64,000 bases of DNA. It comes from Lottia gigantea (lineage: Eukaryota > Mollusca > Gastropoda > Lottiidae). Positions 12,098-24,700 of this stretch are shown here, piece by piece. Each line of letters starts with the position of its first letter. Positions within the stretch are counted from its first letter, which is position 1. The position numbers and the translations under genes are program-made. The notes under the pieces are model-generated. The model made no database searches. It worked only from the letters and a program-made list of their open reading frames with translations, and was not told where the DNA came from. The stretch spans positions 4,410,266 to 4,474,265 of the forward strand of contig NW_008707425.1 in the NCBI RefSeq assembly GCF_000327385.1, given 5' to 3'.

Positions 12098-12704
12098 TCA
12101 TGATCGCCTTATAAACTCTATGTTGCAAATCACGCGGTAATAATCAGTTCGCATTGAACCAAATCATATCTTCTGGTATTGTAACATTAAAACATTCAGT
12201 ACCCCAAGTCTAAATGTATTAGTCCGTTCATGGAAGTATTCGTATTATAATATACAGTAATACTATTTTAAATATCAGTATAACGCCGTCATAGTAAATT
12301 ATCTATGCGTGAAAAAAATGGATAAGGCCAATATTGTCAAGGCATCGTAGACCAAATTTAAACCGAATTTAAGTCAAGTTTATTCAAAACAGTATGAATT
12401 ATTGGGATATCATGCAATAATTTACATAGTAAACTATTTAAATAATAGTAAACTGTATAAGTATTGCTTACACTTTGACCTTAATATTAGCTGATAAGAT
12501 GATGGGCTGAATTTCATTTAAGATAATATTAAATATAATAATATGCTTTGTTTACAATGTGTTATTAATTCATATATTCAATGGACACTCGAAGCCAGCA
12601 TATTAACCTATATTTTACAATAACCTTCGTGACAGTTATTGCTGGATTTTAATTCAATACATTGAACCCAGGGATAGTTGTTTTGTGCTCATACATCTAC
12701 CAAT

Positions 12705-15700
12705 ATGTATCTCCAAGCAGGAATCTCACATTGGATTGATATTACTGTGATCGCAGTTTATTTTGTATTTCTTTCTGGGGTTGTTGTTATGGTAAGGATT
12801 TTCAAATTCTGTTCTATTCCTTCTCCTTGTTGTACAGATGTAAAATTTCGCCAAACGGAGTTGTATGTCAAAATTGATGGTGTATGTTTTATGCAGTTTG
12901 TGGTAGGACAATTTATTTAACACACAAAAATCTGATTTTTCAAATGCATCACGAAGGTTCAATGCAAGACAAAATTATAAATCTGTTAAAAAATAGTTAT
13001 ATAATTTTGAAAAATGACTTCGAGTGTATCCCACACCTAAGAAATCATTATCATAAGTTACCTGACACGCCAAACGAGATAAAGAAAAGATAATTAATTT
13101 GTAACTTGGGTTTGAAAGTTAGTTCTAAAGAAGAACATATACAGTCAAGAAAAAAAGGTGTCCTATCCTAATCCAGAAAGGTTGCATGAAAATATGACCG
13201 ATCTTTAAAAACGTAGTTAGTACATTTGGCAAAGATTATGCATAATCAAATGGGTAGGTTTTCATATGACACAGTAACACATAAAGGAAAAGAATATTAT
13301 CTTATCGGAAAAAACATGATTTAAAACAGAAGCCTTGACAAATTCTGATGAAAAAAAGTAAGACATGAGGTCTAATGCTAGTGATGTGTGAAAAATGGCA
13401 AATGTCAATTTTAAAGCAAAAGTATATCTTCGTATTGATTTTGTCTCTATACCAGTTTGAACAGTTTTCGGCGACCATGGGATTGAATAACTCTGCATCT
13501 CACAGGGTTCGCACAGCCTTGAAAAACCCTTGAATTCCGTCCGTTGCCTTGAAAAACCTTGATTTCAAAAAAGTCTTTGAAAACCCATTTTCTCTTGAAA
13601 AGTCCTCAAATTGTGTATATTTTTATCATTTACCCCATTGACAAATATAAACTATCTTTATTGATTTCACAGTTAGGTACATGTGTATTCTGTCAGACTA
13701 ATATCCTTAAAAAGTCCTTGAATTTCAAAGCCCAGAGTCCTTGAAAAGTCTTTGAATTTTTGTGGCAAAGTGCTGTATGAACCCTGTTCATAGACATTTT
13801 GATAGTCACAAGTTGAGCTGAAATCTCGATCAATACGTCAGTAAATGTAGCTATTCTTCTGAATTGGCTTAGAATTTTCGGACATTAGCCCTCATATAGC
13901 AATTTCCATCACTCGTGGACTGATGAATATTGTAAGAATTGTACCACTCGAGACCTGCCGCTGTTTTCAAATCAGACCTGCATCAGTCCTCTACAAAAAA
14001 AAGATTATTTGAACGCTGTTTTTTTTTTATCTTCTGAACACCACCTGTTTAGTCTATAACATTTGCATTATCAACACAAGCAACGTCAAATTGTCCTGCC
14101 ATTTTTTTTTTCACCTTTTGCACGAGCGTACATGACTTACTTTTTTGTAAATGCTTAAGGTAGATGTTATTCAGATATTATCGGGCCCGATATTGAATTG
14201 CATTCTACATCATAAAGTTCGTCCAAGTCCAAGAGATGCTTTTAGAATATTATGATAATTCTGCTGAAGAAACTTTAAGTCTTAATTTCAAATATAGATT
14301 TCTAGATGATGACTTCCGGAGTCTTGATGTTACTGAAGATTCAGTCACTGTTTTAAATTCATTATTCCTGTGATATTATATTTCAGTCTATGTGTAGGAA
14401 GAACCGGGAAAGTGTACAAGGATACTTTTTAGCTGGACGGAATATGCTATGGATTCCTGTAAGTAACCTTGACTGTTCCAGTACTGGAACACTCACCTCA
14501 AGTTTAAGTTTACAAGAAAAAAGACCCTAGATTTCAAAGTACGGAAATAATGTGCTTCAATATTGGGTACTGTTGGTCACCATTGCCGTTCAGTAACCAA
14601 ATGATATGGAATCTACTAATTACAGTAACCAAATGATATGGAATCTACTAATTACAATAAGCCAAAAAAACCGGTTAAATTGTGGCGAATATCTGTTTAT
14701 GTGAATTGAATGCTGTTGTGAAACCGCCACTCATTTTTAAGCCACCAGCCCAAACAGCATGGTTTACACTGCTCATTGTAAACTTTTTTTTATCCGTTTC
14801 GTAGATCGGGGCATCAATGTTTGCCAGCAATATTGGTAGTGAACATTTCATTGGCCTCGCTGGAAGTGGTGCAGCATCTGGGATAGCTGTTGTGGCTTTC
14901 GAATGGGGCGTATGTATTACTTTTATCTCTTAAAGACACGTTTTTTCACCACTTTTAATTTGTATGTAATTTGCTTGTTAGCTATTTTGGAGTATAAACT
15001 TGAAATTGTCCAATTGTATTGGTGATCGATATTACCGCCTTACTTTGAACCTTAATCTCCACTTATTCATTGATTATATTTTTCAAGAGAGATTGCAAGG
15101 CTATAAGCAATATTTGATTATTATTAGATATGAAGTTACGTCTAACGCTTGTCATTGCCTTGAAATAAAATTGTGATCATTAGTTTCACGATCTCTTCCA
15201 TATTTGCCTCTCCCTCTCTTTTTTTGCGAAATGGTTTCATTGGATCAATAATTCACGTCTTTTTGGGTTTTTATTTCAGGCTGTATTATTACTATTGTTA
15301 CTTGGATGGGTATTCTTACCGATATATCTCAAATCGGGTGTAAGTTCAGTTTGTTGCTTTTGTTTGCTTTGCATTGATATAAATGATGTAATACACTTCT
15401 TAATTCTGGATACAAAATATCTGAACTCACAAAACATTGGGTTGCTGGTGGTCTGAACGAATAGGAAGTCAATCCCTCCCTAAAGAAAAGTACACTTTAC
15501 ATTTAGGTGTATACTATGCCAGAGTATTTAGGTAGAAGATTTGGTGGAAACAGAATGAGAACGTATCTCAGTTTGGTGGCTCTTATGTTATACATATTAT
15601 CAAAAATATCGGTAAGGATGATATGCATAAATATTAAAAATAACAACGGTACCTTTTAACACGTTAAATATCCACTGATAGCTGGAAATGCACGGGGTGG

Positions 15701-18700
15701 TCACCAGCAAATTTTTCACTTCATTAGCCGTAGGCACTTATCAACGCAACGTAATCTCAAAAGCACGACGTACTCTTCGAAACTTTTGAACCGGTTTCAC
15801 TGATGCAGGTCGGAGGGACTGCTAAAACATCTAGAAGAGGCAACCAGCAGTGACCAGTATGCTGCAGTCTGTAGACAGATTAAAAATTGAAAATACCAGA
15901 AATATGTACCTCTTTTGACAGAATTTCTATTAGATAATGGACGATTAGCCGAATTTTTGCATACGTGTAGGATGCAACACTTAATTTTATTCACAGTAAC
16001 TGATTCGCTTAGATGTCACCAAGAATATTGCTAAAGCCTGTGCTCTAAGAATTTTCCAGTCTCAAATTCATCTTGAGACCCCCTCCTTTATACGTCTCGT
16101 AAACCTAGCACATGTAACCTCTGATTATCCGGCCGAATTGGAAACAGTGTTGAATATATTGAACTTTTCAGGTAGATATTTATGCGGGTGCAGTGTTTAT
16201 TCAACAGGCTCTGGGAATAAATCTCTACTTATCTGTTATACCGCTGTTAGTGATAACAGCCATTTACACCATCGCTGGTAAGCATTTGCATGTCATAGGT
16301 TCACGTGAGCAAAACGCTCATATCTAAACATCATATCATTGTAAGACGAGGCCTTAGTCATATTCAATCCGACAAAATGTTTGCCAACCAAGCGAAAACC
16401 CATATATTTCTAAACATTAAGACCTTTCAGAGCCTTTTATCAGACCACTTTAACCACTTAGCTTCACATATTTAACCGAACCCTAAAGTTGAAGTTGAAT
16501 TTTTATGACAAAGTGTGGTGTATTGATATGGTTGTTGATTTATAATGAATATATATATATATATATATATATATACATTAAATATTTCACTGATGCCAAA
16601 ACACAAGAATATTTGATCATATATATATATCACTGATGCCAAAACACAAGAATATTTGATCATATATATATATATATATATGATCAAATATTCTTGTGTT
16701 TTGGCATCAGTGAAATATTGAAGCACTACCTTAAGTATGATTGTATATAACTATATACGTCAAAGGTCTGTTTGGTAGCAACGAATAGTCACTTTACCAA
16801 ATTCACGTTGCCTCTTTCGATTTCCATAATTTACAGCCGATAATGTTCGAACAGATATATGAAACTAAATAGGAATCGCTTTGTGCTGACTGGCGGATTC
16901 TAATGAAACCTCTGCTTTACCTTGTAACCGAACCCTGTTATGTCAGATCTGAGTAAGAGAATGGCTGTGTTTACATTCTATTTAATCCACTGATGTTCTT
17001 CAGATTTCAGAATAAATTGTATTTGTATGAGAGTGAATTCCTTCAATAAATAACAACCCAAACTATCAAACTTCAAAAAAGAATTTTTCCATGTAAAATG
17101 ACATTGAAGTTAAATATTATTGTATCATGAGAACAACAAACCTTAAAGTAACCATTTTCTCCAGCGAATGGTACTGTGGAGCCTAAGCGGTGATTACACG
17201 GAAGGATTTATCCTGAGGATTTATATCTATAGGTTAAATCCTCCCATGTGAACGGAATAACTTATCCTATAGGTCATATGATTTCGTACTTTAGGATAAA
17301 TCTTACGGGATAGAACTAGTTCTATTCCTGTAGGATTTATCCTAAGAACTGACCAATCAAATTCGAGCGCGCTTGACCTATCTCGATTCGGCGACACCGA
17401 ATCCTTTATCGAGCTTTTTTTGTGGTGTATTTCTTCTGCTGATTATCACAAAAAGGATAAAAGACAAACTGCACTGAAACTGATAGCCGACAGACTTGGC
17501 AAAAATTGGACAGGTGAGGCATCGTAAAGTGCTAGGCTAGCCCAGTTCGTGGAAAGATCTAGCCCAAGTGTAAGGGTTATAACGTTATTACACTAAATTC
17601 CCGTGTCCCACATGTACTAGGCCTATTCTCTCATATTATTATTTCGCAAATTCTTCAATCTCATTTTCATTTTAAAGATAATAGTTGCCTGTCCTACGCC
17701 GCTACGGGAAGACGACAAACTTCGCCCACGGAAACAATACAATTAAAAATGGACTCGTCGGTCATCAGGTACTCGGGAAATATGGCTGTGATGGGTCGTT
17801 ATTATGACCTTGTGACCAGTGTGTTAATAGGTCATGGGATATGATTGTAAACACAGAGACCTGTGAAAATTTTAAAAAGCTCAAATTAACAATCATCAAG
17901 TGACTGATTTTTATCATATTTATCCTACTACATAATTAAGAATAAATTAATTACTTATGTTATTGTACTCAAGGAAAACACGAGTGTCTGTCTGAATGAG
18001 GTAAATACATTAATTTTTAAAAGTATTTAATATACTATATTATATTATCGATATTTCTTTTCCAGAGCAGCAAGTCAGTTTACTGAGAACTTACTACAAC
18101 AAAGAACTTGCTAAAGTCAAGAAGGTTCAGAGTAGTCAGTAAGCTGGTTCTGTGTACGTATCGTCATGGGCATATTTTAATGATTTGGATGTTTTCCTGT
18201 GTGATTACAGTCCCTAGAAAATCAGAATCCTCATCGCCGCTTTCTTGGCAAATGTACATTTTTATCAGATTTACACCTAAGGAAATTGTGAAGTGCAACA
18301 ATAGCTTGTACAACATTCTCTGCTTATTAGGTTCAAGCACCATTGATTTTTGAAGCACCCGAAACGGGACGATATAATGCCAAAAGCATTTTCAGATATA
18401 CGTCTTGACCTACTTCTCAACAGTGAGACTTCTTGATGGAAAAGGTTTCATCAAGTTGCACTTCAGAGGAAATGCTTCATCCCAAACAATTACACACGGT
18501 ACTGGCAAATGGCTGTCTGGCAACGGTTGTGGTTGTGGGAGGTTTAAAGAATTTGCATCCAGTGCCAACGATAAGGTGCTATTTGCAAAAATTCCAGCAT
18601 CACCCATTCTTCCAGTTGTGCCAATATCGACATAAACAAATTTGTAATCGGCATCAACCAAAACTACAATTACAATACTACAATCCCTTGTAATTATAAA

Positions 18701-21700
18701 ATTCAGATCCTGTATGTCTTGGCTTTCTCAAAGCAATGTGTTTCCCATCAAGAGCTCCGATGCAGTTTGGAAAGTCCCACCTGTCCTTAAACCTCTGCGT
18801 TACAAAAGACTACTAAATATATAATATACAATATAAATTAACAACTTATTAAATTGAATATTATTACAGGTTCATGCTGAGGAGTTATTCGACAATATCA
18901 CCAGACTGATACACCAATGTTCTTCAAATGTATCCCAACAAGAGGATGGTGATGACAGATCGGTATCGAGATCTGTAGCACGTCTGTCAGCCAAGCATGT
19001 ACCGGTTCCGCCAAACAACCCAGAAGTAAACGCAAAGAAAGTGACATTATCTCCACAGCCGTAAATTATTTAAAAAGTTTATCGGGGAGAAAAGAAAGGT
19101 TTTGTAACATTTTTAGCCGAAAAAATAAGCGAAATAAAAAATAAACAAAAACGCGCTTAGCTCGAGATGGATATTCATCAGCTTGTACAAAGAGCTCTGT
19201 TTGACCAGATGGATGACGACGAGGAGTTAAAGTCATAATGTATATAATATATTTTTATATATTAATAAGTTTTGAATTCAAATACTTTGTCTATTTATGT
19301 TAGTTTCTATATTTATTTAATTACATCCTTTGTAATCATGTTGTATGTTATTATTTATATTCGTTATATATAAAGTTGTTTGTATCATTAAGATTACTAC
19401 ATCAATATTCATGATGCACGATTGTGCATAATAATGTAAACAAATTATAGAAATGATATGATCACTGTTTTACATACCCTCAAATACTGTGGTTGTAGAA
19501 CATCATGTATGGCCTTGCACGTCTCTGGAATAATTTTACTGATTGTGTTCTTGGAAACTCTGTACAGATATTCTAAGGATTGGTAACTGTCTCCTACCAA
19601 GAAAATAATTCACCAATTCAGTTTGCTGAGAGCATACAGGGCAATATAGACAGAAACGGAAGTATTTATTGCCATGATATTCAGCACAATATGTTCAACT
19701 TTGTCCTGTTGGCATAAATGTTCACATTTATACATGCACAAGTCACATATGCACCTATGTGCTGAACATAGCAGAATATTTGAATAGCTTACATAAACTC
19801 GCAGGGGAACTAACCTGTCGCTAAAAATCTTTATGTTACTGCCAGTCATTCCCCAGATCAGATATTATACATTCTCTCATGTTGGTATCATTTCGTCTGA
19901 TAACAGGGTCCAAAAGTCCTAGTAGCTCTTGAAATGAAGCCCAATCCATTCGCAAGAAATTCTTTAAGGCCTTAGTCTTGCTGCTTCAGTTCGTCCACTA
20001 ACGAATGATATGCACCATACTCGCCTGCGTATCCAGCAAGAACGAGGTCGTCTCTGTTTTTCCTTTTGTCATTCTCGTTAATAATGAGCGTACAAACAAT
20101 TGTTATTTCATCCTCCGTATCACTTCCAACTTCATAAGCTCCCTTCATTTTACTTCTGCTTCAGTGGTCACGTGATTAGATGACCTATAGGATGTGTTCT
20201 ACGGATTTATTTTTTTAGGCATATCCATAGGATTTATCCTAAAGGACAAATCCTTCCGTGTAATCACCGCTTAAGATATACACTAAAGAACTTGTTACAC
20301 GCAGTGAGCTGTATCTTATCTGATTTCAACTCACGCTCAAGCTAATTAAACAATGGTGTTTATTCGGGAGTTTTTGTTCTATCACACTGAATACAACTCA
20401 GTTCTTATAATAAACCTTTCAAAAACGATGGAGTTAGTCTTTGCTTGTCATTTGTATCCAATGTATATATCATCAAATTATTTTGATTTCCATAAATTGC
20501 ATTACGTATGGAGGTATGAGTTTTTATGTCATCGCCTTCATACTGACAAGTGAGACAGGCGGAGGGGGTGCATTTGCTTCCCTAGAAAAATGGTTTGCAC
20601 AACCAATTGCATCTTCACTTTATGATTTGTATACGTTTTTGCCCAAAATGAACGTTAGAATGTTCCCCATCTATTCAATTTTTTCGAACTTTTATTGGGG
20701 GGAACCTTCTCGGACACCTTCTCAGTTTCGGGGAGCTGGTGCCGCCAGTGATCCATAAAATGTTATTCCATTTCTTGAACAAAATATGGTACGAAAAAGT
20801 AGGAAGTTAAACTCAGTTTCGGTGATTATATTTCGTTGATAACTATTGATATGGAGTATACTTTGTAAATGTTGACGTGGTGTCTAGTGGCGTCAAACAC
20901 TTATATATTAGAAGGCCATGGCTTTAAAACAAACCCCTTAGGTGAAGTCTCCATTAGATATTCTTGTACTGATATTAGTGTAGTTTGTGACAAACGTGGG
21001 TTTTTTAATTAAGACAACTTAATTTAGTTTCAGTGTTTATTTTATCTACTTTAGACCAAAATCTGTGTCAAAAAAGAGACGCGAATTTCCTCTTGTCAGT
21101 GATACAGGTCGGACGGGAAGGCGTAGAAAAATAACTTGATCCCTTTCCTACATATTGTGCAGAAAAGTAGAGCGCAGATCTCTTCTGCCTTTTCTTTAAA
21201 ATCATTACAAATTCGTTAATTACTACCGTAATCAAGTAAAATCGTAGTCAATTAGATGCTCTCATGGATGCTTATGACGAAAATTTTCAATTGAAATCGT
21301 GAATTATTTTTCTACTTCTTTACAATTTCTTGATCTTTCACTCGTTTTGATTAGCTCAGAATAGTGCAGAGATAAGAAGTAAATCATTTATTTCATTGAA
21401 TGATGATTTACACCATTATTAAGCTTTGGTCCTGAATAAAAAAAAATCATGACCCACAGATATCCTACATATATCTTGAATTCGGATAACTCCCCACTGC
21501 TATAAAGTTTTTAAAAAAATTTTGCAGGAGGTTTGGCAGCTGTGGTTTTTACAGATACTTTACAAACTGTAATTATGTTAATAGGATCAATTATTTTAAC
21601 GGTTTTAGGTAAATTATTTATTTTTTGTAGGCTTTATCTTATATACATAATTATCTGAAATGTGTCGGCACCGCATTAATATTTTATTGTGAACAAATTT

Positions 21701-24700
21701 CAATTTAGACACATGTATTTCTTTGTTGACGTATGTTAACTTTGCTCCAGCTGGTCCAACGACAGCAGTTCTTGTTAGCACGATAGAAGCAAGATTTGTC
21801 CTTTGATTTTGATGAGGTCATCGACCATGTCAAAATGAGCTCTTTTTCGTGATCAAAGCAAGGGTCAGGATGATGAGGTCGACATAAAAAAAATGTTTTT
21901 ATCACGTAAATGCTTAGTATATTATATTGTATTCTGAGGATTTTGATGGGTGAGGTAAATTCATAATGTAATTTCCTTTGTAGCTTTTATAAAAGTTGGT
22001 GGCCTTCCAGAATTATATTACAAATATTTTGACGCTGTCCCCGAAGCAGTTCGCAATGGAACTATAAACAATACGTGTGGACTACCTCGAGAAGATGCCT
22101 TCCATATATTTCGTGATCCCGTCAATTCAGATCTTCCTTGGCCTGGTATCATTATAAGGTCAACATTTGCTTCACTTTGGAACTGGTGTGCTGATCAGGT
22201 TAGAATTGGTCAATGATGTAGGGAATGGGTAACTGCGATTTTCATAAATCCAGCGATTGATTCGAGTTTCTTTGATGCCATCAAAGCTTGGAATATTATG
22301 TGAAATTTTGTAAAATATCGCCACTCAATATGCCACTATTTCAGAAAGATGAAACATACATACTACCATCTCACCTCGCAAAATGTCGATACCTTAGCAT
22401 GCGTTAACTAAATGTATGTAATAGACCTAACCTTTGTATATCAATGACATTTACTAGTATACCTCATTATGTAATTTTATCGCTACAAGGCATTTATTTG
22501 GCATTCAAGGTTTTGTATTTTCATGGAAACTTTCAACAATATCCTTTTGATGTCATATGTTGATGTAAAACTGTCTGTGGCCTTAAAATATTTTCGTCGA
22601 ATTAGTCGATGGAAACATTTACATATATGCCAAGGACATCAGAAGAAATTTGGCTTGTTTGCCTCCATAATTGATTTTTGAAAATATGACAAATAACGTA
22701 TATCAATTGTTGTCTCTTTTCTAGGTCATGGTCCAAAGAGCACTGGCAGCAAAGAATATGGCTAACGCCAAGGCGGCAACCATTTTAACTGGATATTTGA
22801 AATTTCTGCCGTTATTTATTATTATATTTCCCGGAATGATCAGCAGAGTGCTATATCCAGGTAGGTATCCAATACATTTCAGTTTCATTATATTCCATAT
22901 CTAATCCAAACGTTCTGCTCTTGACCTGGCTATCATTGGTTCGCTCACTTTGACAATTTGCATTCAGTCCAATACTGGAAATATAATTCTGACTTCAAAA
23001 CTTAAGTGTTCTGATGAGGAATGTGTATCCGAGTGATTTAGTCCATAAGTCCATTTAATTAATCAGTGTATTATAATGAATATTCAGCTGGAATTTATTC
23101 TCTCGAAGATTTTCGAACCACTGCTGACATTTTGATTCTGAACTATGTAAATGTATATCATGTAAATTATGTATGAGGAAAACTAAAGATAAACTGATCA
23201 ACAAGTAATAGCTAGAAGTCCTAACTTCCCATATAAAGTCATTTTCTCTGAAGAAACAAAGCAAAGTATATTCCCTTTTTTGTTGCTATTTTTAGAACAG
23301 GTTGCATGTGCTGATCGTGATACATGTGAACAAGTGTGTGGTAATCCAGCAGGTTGTTCTAATATAGCTTACCCAACCCTTGTGCTCGAATTGGCACCTA
23401 TAGGTAAGAAATGATTGAACAGTTGCTGTACTATTTTGACTAGATGTTGCTCATTGGCACTCAAAGAAAATTCTGAGATAACATAGTTGCCATATATTTT
23501 TGAACATGTAAACGGAATTTGAGCTCTACGTATCAGTTCAGTGACGATATTTCCGGGGCGTCTATAGTAATAATAGAATCTGTTTTGAAGAATGTACATA
23601 ACACTCGGAAAGATCAGAGTGTCGAATGATACGTTTTCATTAATTATTATAGCAATACCGGGCGTGTATAATATTGTCGAACAAGTAATTTCTTTTTAGT
23701 CTGCGATATCAACTTCTGCTGATCTATCAACCAGCTTTAGTCCTTCTTCTGATTACAGGGCTGAGAGGACTACTTATGGCTGTCATGGTAGCAGCATTAA
23801 TGAGTTCCCTCACATCTATTTTCAACAGTGCAGCAACAGTTTTCACAATGGATATCTGGAGAAGAATCAAGCCGAGATCGTCTGAGAAACAACTTTTACT
23901 GGCAGGCAGGTTAGTAACGGTTTAGGTCAAGGAAGTTCTTATGTTCTTAAAATAATCCAAACGCTGTTCCCTTAATTAATATTTAATTAGTAAATCGGAC
24001 GAGATTAGGACTATACTACCGCAAATGCACTGTTAATGTGCGAAATAATAAAAGACGCTCATAGGCGATGTACGGATCCGGACACATCTAGTATGGTATT
24101 GTCTTTTAATATTTTCCGTCGTTTTGATAGTTCATGATACTCATGAACAGATTGGAATGCCTCTTTGAAGGTTCTTTGGTCTGAAGCCCAGAGCAAGATA
24201 TAGAAATACAGATTTCCCAATCAACATCCACCCATTGAATGAGGGCCTCATGCCATATATAATACTGGGTTCTATTCTTCCAGGATCGCCGTAATTGTTC
24301 TAGTTTGTGTTAGTTTGGGATGGATTCCTTTGATAATGGGCTACGAAGAGGGACAACTGTTTATATATATTCAAGCAGTAACTGGATACATCGCTCCACC
24401 TATATGTGCTATATTTACATTAGCTATTTTTGTTCCAAGGGTTAATGAAGCAGTATGTATATTTCTCAAGTCACATTTTACGAATGGAATTTTTTCATGT
24501 AACGCTCGAGAAAATGCAATGCAACAGATAAAACTATAATGCATACATATTAGTAAGAGCTCTGGCTGCTCATCCTGCGGACATCAACAATCCACCCCAT
24601 CAGTAAGAATAGTGTTGAAAATGGGGTTTAAGTATCCGGTATAAGACTATGCATATGCACAAGGTAATATTCTATAATAGGAAGTATATCAAATGGACCG

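Larger units (their letters stand above)
17184..20273. mobile_element. PIF/Harbinger DNA transposon, decayed, both genes present
   Basis: Terminal inverted repeats AGCGGTGATTACACGGAAGG (left, 17186 on) and its reverse complement (right, to about 20271) bound a 3.1-kb element. Flanks are TAA on the left and TTA on the right, close to the 3-bp TWA target of this superfamily. Inside are a MADF/Myb-type accessory gene on plus and a DDE transposase on minus. The terminal repeats are almost identical, but the transposase carries several disabling changes, so this copy is not autonomous. The whole element sits in intron 6 of the SLC5 gene. Confidence 0.9.

Noticed and set aside
20441-20758. 105-codon plus-strand frame in transporter intron 6
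   Set aside because: Sequence is intronic; the GC-richer end ([10 protein letters not shown]) may be a transposon scrap but matches nothing I can name.
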